DNA of 19,931 nt from Propionibacteriaceae bacterium UBA6238 (GTDB lineage: Bacteria > Actinomycetota > Actinomycetes > Propionibacteriales > Propionibacteriaceae), in assembly GCA_002441465.1 (NCBI GenBank), contig DJWE01000026.1, forward strand, positions 772 to 20,702. The letters are read 5' to 3'. The position numbers and the translations under genes are program-made. The notes under the pieces were generated by a model. That model had not been told where the DNA came from. It was given only the letters and a program-made list of their open reading frames with translations, and did no database searches. This document shows, piece by piece, positions 6,978 to 13,631 of the stretch (its first letter is position 1; each line of letters starts with the position of its first letter).

Positions 6978-7159
6978 GCCATCACGACGGAGAGCTGGAT
7001 TCGGAAGGCCTGCGCCGGTACCGCCCGTAGCTCCCGGTGGCGGCCGGGAAACACGCGAACGAGGGGGTGTCCGTGGGGACGCGGTCTGCGGCAAGGGCCC
7101 GAGCGAATCTCTCCGTCCCGGTGATGGTGCTGCCAGCGGAGGGGAAGCGAGCAGCACCA
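6971..7159. other. Candidate structured RNA or MITE-like element
   Basis: A long-range helix is formed by 6979-6985 with 7121-7127 (CCATCAC/GTGATGG), 6986-6993 with 7110-7117 (GACGGAGA/TCTCCGTC) and 6998-7003 with 7104-7109 (GATTCG/CGAATC). This is 21 pairs interrupted only by a 3-base bulge (7118-7120) and a 4-base bulge (6994-6997). GGCA 6971-6974 can add four pairs with TGCC 7131-7134. Inside, 7015-7025 pairs with 7039-7047 (CCGG and CCGCC with GGCGG and CCGG) and 7069-7072 with 7077-7080. A 9-bp hairpin at 7125-7133/7151-7159 overlaps the outer helix and would compete with it. I match it to no known riboswitch or RNA family. It may be a non-coding RNA, a leader attenuator of serC (minus) or of the regulator (plus), or a short inverted-repeat element. 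Confidence 0.5.
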
Positions 7160-7255
7160 CGTTCACCGGATCGAGGACGCAGCACAGTGGCCGAAGGGGT
7201 CGCGCGTACGCCGGCCGATACGTCCATGGCAGTCATTGTGGGCCAAGCTACGTAG

Positions 7256-7283
7256 TTGGGGCACTCCGACAAGCGGTTATCCT
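7256..7283 (+). promoter_or_regulatory. Candidate promoter of the two-component operon
   Basis: TTGGGG (7256-7261) and TATCCT (7278-7283) are separated by 16 bases and fit a housekeeping sigma-70 promoter, including the important first, second and last positions of the -10. Transcription would start near 7290 and give a leader of about 85 bases before the response regulator ATG at 7375. Prediction from pattern and position only. Confidence 0.4.
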
Positions 7284-7363
7284 CATGTGCCCGCGCGGCG
7301 CCACTGCCGTCAGCCGGACTGAAATGGGACGATCAGGGGTCGGCTTCGCCACCGAGGTCGGCC

Positions 7364-7369
7364 AGGGGG
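7364..7369 (+). promoter_or_regulatory. Ribosome binding site deciding the response regulator start
   Basis: AGGGGG lies five bases before the ATG at 7375. It favours that start over the in-frame ATG at 7324, which has no comparable site. The receiver domain begins about ten residues after ATG 7375, as expected for the family. Confidence 0.55.
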
Positions 7370-7374
7370 TGGCA

Positions 7375-8028
7375 ATGGAGACAGCGTCGTCGGGCGCGAC
7401 GCGTCGCGTCCTGGTCGTCGAGGACGAGCCGATGACGAGATCGCTGGTGGTCTCGGCCCTCAACGCAGCCGGCTTCGACGCGCGCGGGGCCGATTCGGCT
7501 GCCGCGGCGATCGCCACGCTGCGGGACCTCGACCCGGACGCGCTCGTGGTCGACCTGGATCTCGGCGACGGGCCGGGCGGCGCGGAGGTGCTCGCTTACG
7601 CCGAGCGCGCGACGCCTTGGGTGGCGCTGGTGGTGCTGACCAACGCGTCCTCGCCGGCCGTAGTGGGGATCGAGCGGGCGCGGATCCCCGATCGCGCGGC
7701 CTACCTGCACAAGCGCCTGCTCCGGGACGTCGACAGCCTGCTGGAGACGCTTCAGGGAGTGCTGCTCGACCAGGTTCCCCGTCGCGACGACGAGACCACC
7801 GAGGATCCGCTGAGCGGGCTGAGCCGGGACCAGCTGGACGTGCTCCGGATGGTCGCGTCCGGGCTGACCAATGCCGAGATCGGTGCGCGCCGCGGCACCT
7901 CCGTCCACGGTGTCGAACAGATCGTGCAGCGTCTGATCAGCCGGCTCGGGGTGGAGAAGGGCGGCGGCTCCAACCCCCGGGTCCAGCTCGCCCGCGTTTA
8001 CTACCGCCACGGGCCCAGCCCCACCTGA
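7375..8028 (+). CDS. NarL/FixJ-family DNA-binding response regulator
   Basis: A 217-residue two-domain regulator. The receiver domain (about 11-130) keeps the acidic pair E16/D17 in VLVVEDEP, the likely phosphoacceptor D60 in DALVVDLDLGDG, the switch threonine T89 in VVLTNAS and the conserved lysine K113 in AYLHKRLL. The C-terminal LuxR-type helix-turn-helix covers about 148-200: LSRDQLDVLRMVASGLTNAEIG, then a recognition helix around VHGVEQIVQRLISRLGV. The phosphorylated form should bind DNA as a dimer and act as a transcription factor; targets are unknown. The kinase gene follows after 5 bases without its own Shine-Dalgarno, so the pair is coupled and regulator-first. The regulator has its own long upstream region rich in inverted repeats, which could include autoregulatory sites. 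Confidence 0.92.
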   Translation: METASSGATRRVLVVEDEPMTRSLVVSALNAAGFDARGADSAAAAIATLRDLDPDALVVDLDLGDGPGGAEVLAYAERATPWVALVVLTNASSPAVVGIERARIPDRAAYLHKRLLRDVDSLLETLQGVLLDQVPRRDDETTEDPLSGLSRDQLDVLRMVASGLTNAEIGARRGTSVHGVEQIVQRLISRLGVEKGGGSNPRVQLARVYYRHGPSPT

Positions 8029-8033
8029 TCGTG

Positions 8034-9833
8034 ATGCACGCCAGGGACCTGGCCCCGCGCCGGCTCACGTCGGTCATGGTCACCGCCTTGCAAGGCGATC
8101 CGCCCGGGCCGCTCGGGCTGACGGTGGCCCTGAGCGGGATGCTCGTCTCCGACCTCGCCTTCAACCTCCGCCATCAGGTCGACCTGCTGGGTGCGGTCGT
8201 GGTGGCTGTGGCGACGCAGATCGTGGTCGGCGTGGTCTGCGTGGCCGTGCTCGGGTGGCTGGCCGGGCTCCGGATCGACGCCGTGCTCCGTCCGGCTGTC
8301 GTCCTCGGCGTGTTCACCTTCTGCGGCGTGTTGCGGGTGACCCTGCTGGTGGTCTCGAATCGGAACCCGAGCTGGGCACTGTGGCTGGGACACGTCCTGC
8401 CCACGACGATCGGCACGATCGCGTGGTTCGCGGTGTCGACGGTCCTGCTGGAGTGGATGAATCGGGCAGCGACCCAGCGGATGCGTCTCGACCAGGCCTA
8501 CCGCGAACTGTCCGCCACCCGGGCGGCGACGACCGCAGCGCTGGCCGCAACCCAGACCCAGCTCGCCGAGGTCACGACGAATACCCGGGCCTCGATCAGC
8601 GAGCTCGGTGAGCTCCTGCGCGACGGCGTCACGCCGAGCGAGCTGGACCAGTGCATCGAGCGGATCGGAGTGCTGGTCGACCGCGAGGTGCGGCCGTCCA
8701 GTCACCAACTGGCCCAGATGCCGGTCGAGGTTCGCTCGGAGCCCTCCGCGTCGCTGTGGCCGACGGCAGGCGTCCGCGTGGCCGCGATGGTGCGGCGCTG
8801 GCCAACGGCGCGTCCGTTCCAGCCCGGGACGGTGGCGGTGCTGACGATCCCGGTCGTGTTTGCGGAGGTGGTGATGGCTCCTGCCGAGGTGCGTCTTGCG
8901 CTCGCGGAGCGCTCGCTCCTCGGCCTCGGCGTCCAGTTCGCGGCGCTGACCATCGCCGCCGTGGCGCTGACTCCCGTGCTCAGGCGGTTGCCGTTGCGGG
9001 CCGCGATCCCGCTCGCCTTCGCGAGCTACGTGGGGATGTACCTGATCGGCGTGGTCCTGTTGATGCGGGACGCGGATGCCGGTGTCCCCACGCCCCTGGG
9101 GGCGCATCTGTTTCCCTCGGTCTACGCCTTCCTCGCCGGCGGCGTGTCCGCGGCGTCGGCGCAGTACCGCGCGGAGTCCGCACGGGCCGAACGGATCGTC
9201 TCGCTGACCGGAGCGAACCTGGGCCGAACCAGACAGCAGCTGTGGGCGCGCCGCCGTCGGCTCGCCTTGGCGCTGCACGGACGCGTGCAGGCGAACCTGA
9301 CCGCGGCGGGCCTGCTGTTGCAGCGAGTCAGGGACCGGTTCGCCGAGGACGGCGCGATGGACGTCGAGCTGATCGACCAGGTCCGGGAGGCGATGCGGTT
9401 CGCGTGGCGGGTGGACAGCCGCAGCGCGGGCTCGACCCGCGACCGGCTGGAGCGGGTGAGCACGGTCTGGTCGGGGATCATGGCCGTAGACCTGACGCTG
9501 AGCGAGCACGCAGCCAACCTGCTGGATCGAGACGAGGACTCCGCGGACGCGTGCGTGGAGGTGGTGCGGGAGATCCTGCTCAACGCGGTGCGCCACGGTG
9601 GGGCAACCAAGGCAGACGTGTCGGTGCGGACGGGCGGGTCGGCCCTGATCCGGATCCAGGTGCGGGAATCCGCCGGCGGTGGCCCCGCCCCACGGCGCAC
9701 GGGTACGGGTCTGGGCGAGTCGATGATCGATTCGGTGGCGAGCCGCTGGTGGGTGCGTCAGGACGGTCCGGAGCGGGTGACGTCGGTACTGCTGCCAACC
9801 GGGCCGGAGCCGGCAGGCGGCGCCGAAAGCTGA
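8034..9833 (+). CDS. Membrane sensor histidine kinase-like protein with LHG histidine box
   Basis: A 599-residue protein with two separate membrane bundles: about four helices between residues 27 and 140, then a coiled-coil-like cytoplasmic stretch rich in Ala/Thr/Gln (about 145-230), and four more helices between about 266 and 378. The kinase core follows. RRRRLALALHGRVQANL (407-422) is in the position of the NarL-type (HisKA_3) phosphoacceptor box, with H415 but glycine instead of the usual aspartate after it. The ATPase domain has an N box at REILLNAVRHGG (N517), a weak D-box equivalent (VRESAGGG, with Glu544 in place of Asp) and a G2-like GTGLGESM (557-564). It is probably the partner of the upstream regulator. 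ATG 8034 is chosen; GTG 8031 and ATG 8076 are alternatives, none with a Shine-Dalgarno. The ligand is unknown. Confidence 0.85.
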   Translation: MHARDLAPRRLTSVMVTALQGDPPGPLGLTVALSGMLVSDLAFNLRHQVDLLGAVVVAVATQIVVGVVCVAVLGWLAGLRIDAVLRPAVVLGVFTFCGVLRVTLLVVSNRNPSWALWLGHVLPTTIGTIAWFAVSTVLLEWMNRAATQRMRLDQAYRELSATRAATTAALAATQTQLAEVTTNTRASISELGELLRDGVTPSELDQCIERIGVLVDREVRPSSHQLAQMPVEVRSEPSASLWPTAGVRVAAMVRRWPTARPFQPGTVAVLTIPVVFAEVVMAPAEVRLALAERSLLGLGVQFAALTIAAVALTPVLRRLPLRAAIPLAFASYVGMYLIGVVLLMRDADAGVPTPLGAHLFPSVYAFLAGGVSAASAQYRAESARAERIVSLTGANLGRTRQQLWARRRRLALALHGRVQANLTAAGLLLQRVRDRFAEDGAMDVELIDQVREAMRFAWRVDSRSAGSTRDRLERVSTVWSGIMAVDLTLSEHAANLLDRDEDSADACVEVVREILLNAVRHGGATKADVSVRTGGSALIRIQVRESAGGGPAPRRTGTGLGESMIDSVASRWWVRQDGPERVTSVLLPTGPEPAGGAES

Positions 9834-9837
9834 GCCA

Positions 9838-10485
9838 TCAGAAGGCTGCGGTCGCCTTGATCATGGCGGCCACGCTGGCCGGCTCGCCGAAGACTTCGAC
9901 CTGTGCGGCCGCGCGGCGTCCGAACAGGTACAGCACCAGCTCGGTCGGCGGTCCGCTCACCGTGACGATGTCCGGCCCGCGACCGATGCGCACCGGCTCG
10001 CCGGGGGGCAGGTCGCGGGCCAGCCACACGGCCACGGGGGAGTGCCGCAACGACATCCGGGCGAGGCCTGCGGCACTCTTCCAGGCGAGGTTCTCCAGGG
10101 CGAGATCGCGAGGCCGTGGAGTGAGATCTCCCGAGCCACGGCGCACGTCCTCGCAGTGCACGAAGAACTCGAGCGTGTTAGCGGCCGCCTCGACGCCGGG
10201 AAGGCGGAACGGCGAGAACCGAGCCGGGCCGCGGCGGATGGCGTCCACGAGGTCGGCGTAGGGACGCTCGGCCCGGATCTGGTCGATGCGCCTGGCGGTG
10301 CGCGAGGCCAGGCTTGGGAGCGCGATGCCGGCTGCGGCGGCGATCTCGTGCTCTCGCACCCAGACATGCGCGGCAAGGTGGTGGGCCGTCCATCCTTCGC
10401 ACAACGTGGGCGCGGCGGGATCGACCGCGGCGAGGGCGTCGCACAGGGCGTCGCGCTGGCTTGCCGGACGCAGATGCTGGCTCAT
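9838..10485 (-). CDS. TIGR03085-type metal-binding protein (MDMPI/DinB-like)
   Basis: A 215-residue protein of the mycothiol-dependent maleylpyruvate isomerase N-terminal/DinB-like superfamily. The opening block PTLCEGWTAHHLAAHVWVREHE (26-47) is the family hallmark, with metal-ligand candidates H40 and H46. A second histidine motif lies in NTLEFFVHCEDVRRG (H110). The family folds as a four-helix bundle that often binds a divalent metal, and some members use mycothiol; the specific reaction is unknown. The gene converges on the sensor kinase with only 4 bases between stop codons and diverges from hisI by 101 bases. There is no convincing Shine-Dalgarno; a TAGGGT hexamer sits six bases before the ATG, suggesting a leaderless message. 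Similar genes sit beside hisI-trpE in other actinobacteria as I recall. Confidence 0.85.
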   Translation of the reverse strand: MSQHLRPASQRDALCDALAAVDPAAPTLCEGWTAHHLAAHVWVREHEIAAAAGIALPSLASRTARRIDQIRAERPYADLVDAIRRGPARFSPFRLPGVEAAANTLEFFVHCEDVRRGSGDLTPRPRDLALENLAWKSAAGLARMSLRHSPVAVWLARDLPPGEPVRIGRGPDIVTVSGPPTELVLYLFGRRAAAQVEVFGEPASVAAMIKATAAF

Positions 10486-10491
10486 GCTCGA

Positions 10492-10497
10492 ACCCTA
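10492..10497 (-). promoter_or_regulatory. Possible -10 element of a leaderless promoter for the TIGR03085-type gene
   Basis: On the minus strand TAGGGT is followed by six bases and the ATG at 10483-10485. This matches the actinobacterial TAnnnT -10 at the distance expected when transcription starts at the start codon, and the gene lacks an obvious Shine-Dalgarno. No good -35 is visible. Confidence 0.35.
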
Positions 10498-10586
10498 CCC
10501 ATCGCCGGTCCTGGCGAGTGGACGGGGGTCCCGGCACGCCCGAGTGGTCTGAGCGCCTGACGCCGGGGCGAGAAGGGCCTGACACA

Positions 10587-10946
10587 ATGACCCTCGTGAG
10601 TGAGCTCGACCCGCAGGTGGCAGCCCTGTTGAAGCGGAACGTCGACGGCCTGGTTCCGGCGATCGTCCAAGACGCGACGTCGGGAGCCGTGCTGATGCTG
10701 GCCTGGATGGACGACGAGGCGCTGCACCGCACCCTGACCACTCGGCGTGGCACCTACTGGTCGCGCAGCCGCCAGGAGTACTGGGTGAAGGGCGAGACCA
10801 GCGGGCACACCCAGTCGGTGCGCGAGGTGAGACTCGACTGCGACGGCGACACCGTGCTGGTGCGGGTCGACCAGGTAGGTCCGGCGTGTCACACGGGGAC
10901 GGATACCTGCTTCGACGGCCGGGTGCTGGCGGAGGACCTGGGATGA
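10587..10946 (+). CDS. hisI: Phosphoribosyl-AMP cyclohydrolase
   Basis: A 119-residue, single-domain HisI that opens the adenine ring of phosphoribosyl-AMP in the third step of histidine synthesis. Key residues are present: LAWMDDEAL (38-46), TYWSRSRQEYWVKGETSGH (56-74), the magnesium-site aspartates in DCDGD (84-88) with zinc cysteine C85, and the other two zinc cysteines in ACHTGTDTCF (C101 and C108). It is not fused to HisE (phosphoribosyl-ATP pyrophosphatase), which is not in this window. ATG 10587 is chosen because AGAAGGG lies about nine bases upstream and because the protein then has normal length. The stop codon overlaps the trpE start (ATGA 10943-10946), so histidine and tryptophan genes are translationally coupled here. 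It is the first gene of a long plus-strand cluster. Confidence 0.95.
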   Translation: MTLVSELDPQVAALLKRNVDGLVPAIVQDATSGAVLMLAWMDDEALHRTLTTRRGTYWSRSRQEYWVKGETSGHTQSVREVRLDCDGDTVLVRVDQVGPACHTGTDTCFDGRVLAEDLG

Positions 10947-12463
10947 AGCTGGAGATCAGCCCGGACCTGCCCGGGTTCCTGGCCGAGGGGGCCACCCGCA
11001 GGGTGGTCAGCGTGCACACCCGCCTGCTCGCGGACGACTTCACGCCGGTGGGGCTGTATCACCAGCTCTGCGGCGAACGGTCGAACACCTTCTTGTTCGA
11101 GTCGGCCGAGGGCGGCGTGTGGTCGCGGTACTCCTTCGTCGGCGTGAACGCGGTCGCCACCCTCTTCGAGGTGGGCGGCGTGGCCCAGTGGGGATTCAGC
11201 GGACGCCCGATCAGCGGCCTGCCCGCCGGCGGCGACCCGTTGGCCGTGCTGGCCGAGACGCTGGACGCGCTGCACACCCCGCGCGAACCGGGGCTGCCGC
11301 CACTGACCTCCGGCCTGGTGGGCTACCTCGGTTACGACGTGGTGCGTCGGCTGGAACGATTGCCCGACGGCAATCCCGACGATCTCGGTATTCCGGAGCT
11401 GGTCATGATGCTGGTCTCGGACATGGCCGTGCTCGACCACCATTCGGGCGAGGTCTGGCTGGTGGCGAACGCGATCAACTTCGACGACACCGCCGAGCGG
11501 ATCGAGGACGCCTACGCCGATGCGCGCGCCCGGATCGAATCCATGGCACGCGCGCTGCTGCGTCCGGCCGAACCGCTGATCGCCGTCCGTGACCCGGACG
11601 CGAGCGCGGCACCGGTGCGCCGGCAGCGCACCTCGGCCGAGTACGAGGCGTCCGTCGCGGCGGCGATCGAGGAGATCAAGGCCGGCGAGGCCTTCCAGAT
11701 CGTGCCCAGCCAGCGGTTCGAGGTCGATTGCGCGGCCGATCCGCTGGATGTGTACCGCGTGCTGCGTCGCACCAACCCGAGCCCGTATCTGTACCTGCTG
11801 CGGCTGGAGGGCTTCTCGATCGTCGGCTCCAGCCCCGAGGCGCTGGTGCAGGTGAGCGAGGGGCGTGCGACGACCCACCCGATCGCGGGCACGCGACCGC
11901 GAGGGGCGAGCGCGGCCGAGGACGCGAGCCTCGAGACCGAACTTCTGGAGGACGCCAAGGAGGCGGCCGAGCACCTGATGCTGGTCGACCTCGGCCGCAA
12001 CGACCTCGGCCGGGTCTGCGTGCCCGGCACCGTCGCGGTGGTGGAGTTCATGAAGGTGCGGCGCTACAGCCACGTGATGCACCTGGAGGCCGCCGTCTCC
12101 GGCACGCTCGCTCCCGGACGCACCGCGCTGGACGCGACCTTGAGCTGCTTCCCCGCAGGCACGCTCTCCGGTGCGCCCAAAGTGCGTGCGATGGAGATCA
12201 TCGACCGGCTGGAGGTGTCCCGGCGAGGCCTGTATGGGGGAGTGGTGGGCTACTTCGACTTCGCCGGCGACTCCGACACCGCGATCGCCATTCGCACGGC
12301 CCTGCTCCGCGACGGCGTGGCCTACGTGCAGGCCGGCGCGGGGGTGGTGGCGGATTCGGTGCCGGCCCGCGAGGACGCCGAGGCCCAGAACAAGGCAGCA
12401 GCCGTGCTGGGCGCGGTGGCTGAGGCGTCAGCCCTGCATCGGCTCGATCGTCCGGGTTCCTGA
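10943..12463 (+). CDS. trpE: Anthranilate synthase component I
   Basis: A 506-residue enzyme that turns chorismate into anthranilate using ammonia supplied by the TrpG glutaminase, the committed step of tryptophan synthesis. The N-terminal half contains the regulatory LFES element (51-54) and the TNPSPYLYLL segment (277-286), which together form the tryptophan feedback site of the family. The chorismate-binding domain follows: SAEYEASVAAAIEEIKAGEAFQIV region (231-254), SSPEALV (296-302), THPIAGTRPRG (311-321), MLVDLGRNDLGRV (346-358) and FPAGTLSGAPKVRAME (403-418), and finally VQAGAGVVADSVP. Everything looks intact and feedback sensitive. The trpG partner is not next to it. ATG 10943 overlaps hisI by four bases. 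A 137-base gap follows before the small membrane gene. Confidence 0.97.
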   Translation: MKLEISPDLPGFLAEGATRRVVSVHTRLLADDFTPVGLYHQLCGERSNTFLFESAEGGVWSRYSFVGVNAVATLFEVGGVAQWGFSGRPISGLPAGGDPLAVLAETLDALHTPREPGLPPLTSGLVGYLGYDVVRRLERLPDGNPDDLGIPELVMMLVSDMAVLDHHSGEVWLVANAINFDDTAERIEDAYADARARIESMARALLRPAEPLIAVRDPDASAAPVRRQRTSAEYEASVAAAIEEIKAGEAFQIVPSQRFEVDCAADPLDVYRVLRRTNPSPYLYLLRLEGFSIVGSSPEALVQVSEGRATTHPIAGTRPRGASAAEDASLETELLEDAKEAAEHLMLVDLGRNDLGRVCVPGTVAVVEFMKVRRYSHVMHLEAAVSGTLAPGRTALDATLSCFPAGTLSGAPKVRAMEIIDRLEVSRRGLYGGVVGYFDFAGDSDTAIAIRTALLRDGVAYVQAGAGVVADSVPAREDAEAQNKAAAVLGAVAEASALHRLDRPGS

Positions 12464-12600
12464 GAAGTCAATAAGGAATCGGGCGCAATCCTTGGTAGCA
12501 GGGGTAGCGAGCCTTGCGGGTAACAGCCAATATGGAGCCTTGTTCGGCTTTTCCCACCTTTCACCACCGCAGTTCCTGCCTGACTCGAGGGAGCGATCGC

Positions 12601-12831
12601 ATGATCGAAAGCGCTGACCGGGCCACACGCAGGGTCACCAAGGAGTACCACCACGGCCGTACCCCCGCGGCTTGGGCTGGCAGCATCATCGCTGCCATAG
12701 CGTTCACTCTGGGGGCCATCGCGTTCTTGCTCGGACCCAACTGGACTCTGATCTGGGTGGCCTCAGTGCTGCTGGTGCTGTCTCTGGTGACGGGGGGCGT
12801 GCTGCGCCGGATGGGCTACGGCCAACCCTGA
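12601..12831 (+). CDS. HGxxPAAW-type small membrane protein
   Basis: A 76-residue protein that contains the exact signature HGRTPAAW (18-25), preceded by a charged N-terminus (ESADRATRRVTKEYH). Two hydrophobic helices follow, about 26-44 (AGSIIAAIAFTLGAIAFLL) and 50-67, and a short basic tail (RRMGYGQP). The HGxxPAAW family is small, actinobacterial and of unknown function; membrane location is inferred. It sits between trpE and trpC, one base before the trpC start. Other actinobacteria often have a larger tryptophan-associated membrane protein (TIGR02234) in this place. ATG 12601 is supported by GAGGGAG at 12587-12593; an in-frame ATG at 12532 lacks one. The preceding 137 bases (12464-12600) are less GC-rich and contain an 8-base direct repeat (GAGCCTTG at 12509 and 12535) but no clear promoter, leader peptide or terminator. 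Confidence 0.88.
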   Translation: MIESADRATRRVTKEYHHGRTPAAWAGSIIAAIAFTLGAIAFLLGPNWTLIWVASVLLVLSLVTGGVLRRMGYGQP

Positions 12832-12832
12832 C

Positions 12833-13612
12833 ATGACGGTCCTGGACGAGATCATCGCCGGGGTGGTCGAGGATCTCGAGCTCCGCCGCGCCCGGCGTCC
12901 GTTGGCCGACCTGGTCGCGACGGTGGAGGGCATGCCGGCTACGCGTGACCCGCTGCCCGCGCTCCGCGCGCCCGGCCTGAGCGTGATCGCCGAGGTCAAG
13001 CGATCCAGCCCGAGCAAGGGTGCCTTGGCCCCGATCGCCGACCCAGCGGCACTGGCGCGTGACTACGCGGACGGCGGGGCTGCGGCGATCTCCGTGCTCA
13101 CCGAAGCTCGCCGGTTCGGCGGCAGCCTGGAGGACCTGATCGCGGTCCGTGCGGCCGTGGACAGCCCGCTGCTGCGCAAGGACTTCGTGGTCACCGAGTA
13201 CCAGCTGTGGGAGGGCCGCGCGGCCGGTGCGGACCTGGCGCTGCTGATCGTGGCCGCGCTCACCCAGCCGCAGCTGGAGGAGCTCCTCGCTCTCGCCACT
13301 CGACTCGGTCTCGCCTGCCTGGTCGAGACACACACGGCAGAGGAGGTTCGGCGCGCGTTGGACGCGGGGGCTGAGGTGGTCGGCGTCAACAATCGCGACC
13401 TCAAGACCCTCGAGGTGGACTTGAGCCATTTCGAAGAACTTGCTGAGCTGACCGGCGGCGCCGCGGTGACGGTGGCCGAGTCGGGGATCCTCAGCACCGA
13501 GGACGCCGCCCGGATGCGAGCGGCGGGCGCCGACGCCGTCCTGGTGGGCGAACTGCTCGTCCGGCACGGCGACCCGCGCGCGGCGGTGGCCGCGCTTCGG
13601 TCGCTGGCATGA
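12833..13612 (+). CDS. trpC: Indole-3-glycerol phosphate synthase
   Basis: A 259-residue TIM barrel that closes the indole ring from carboxyphenylamino-deoxyribulose phosphate. Catalytic positions are visible: E54 and K56 in VIAEVKRSSPSKG (51-63), K116 in LLRKDFVV (113-120), and later CLVETHT, VGVNNRDLKT and VAESGI, which supply the second-half glutamate, asparagine and the phosphate-binding loop. The C-terminal ADAVLVGELLVR block is also typical. It is monofunctional, with no TrpF fusion. ATG 12833 begins one base after the stop of the HGxxPAAW gene; no strong Shine-Dalgarno is seen, so translation probably depends on coupling. trpB follows after a 19-base gap. Confidence 0.96.
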   Translation: MTVLDEIIAGVVEDLELRRARRPLADLVATVEGMPATRDPLPALRAPGLSVIAEVKRSSPSKGALAPIADPAALARDYADGGAAAISVLTEARRFGGSLEDLIAVRAAVDSPLLRKDFVVTEYQLWEGRAAGADLALLIVAALTQPQLEELLALATRLGLACLVETHTAEEVRRALDAGAEVVGVNNRDLKTLEVDLSHFEELAELTGGAAVTVAESGILSTEDAARMRAAGADAVLVGELLVRHGDPRAAVAALRSLA

Positions 13613-13631
13613 CTGGCTGCCGCGAGTGTGA

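Larger units (their letters stand above)
6882..7374. other. Gene-free divergent intergenic region between serC and the response regulator
   Basis: This 493-base gap separates two divergent transcription units. Open frames cross it on both strands, but none has a convincing start, Shine-Dalgarno or recognisable protein, so I do not call a gene. It holds a 42-base palindrome (6936-6977), a long-range 21-bp helix (6979-7003 with 7104-7127), a 9-bp hairpin (7125-7159) and a candidate promoter for the response regulator (7256-7283). Bases 7160-7255 and 7290-7363 show nothing I can name. Confidence 0.7.

Noticed and set aside
7004..7060. A T-box-like string (GGTACCGC) in the structured element.
   Set aside because: There is no Stem I region of the right size upstream on that strand (it would lie inside serC), no tRNA-synthetase or amino-acid gene downstream on the plus strand, and the match is only a few bases.
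6988..7116. tRNA-like pairing of GGAGAG with CTCTCC and a CGAATC segment resembling a T arm.
   Set aside because: The enclosed length is about 129 bases, there is no recognisable anticodon arm or TTC loop, and the D-arm resemblance is slight.
7125..7159. Minus-strand C-rich hairpin loop as an actinobacterial 6C small RNA.
   Set aside because: The 6C family needs two adjacent hairpins with runs of about six C each. Only one loop with a four-C run is present.
6982..7272. A 96-codon minus-strand open frame and other frames in the serC upstream gap as possible genes.
   Set aside because: The translation is low in complexity, rich in Ser, Arg and Pro, has no Shine-Dalgarno and no recognisable domain, and it overlaps the strong inverted repeats. 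Long open frames are expected by chance at this GC content.
12480..12560. Weak hairpin AGCC/GGCT followed by TTTT after trpE as an attenuator or terminator.
   Set aside because: The stem has four standard pairs plus two G-T pairs, and no competing anti-terminator or Trp-rich leader peptide is found.
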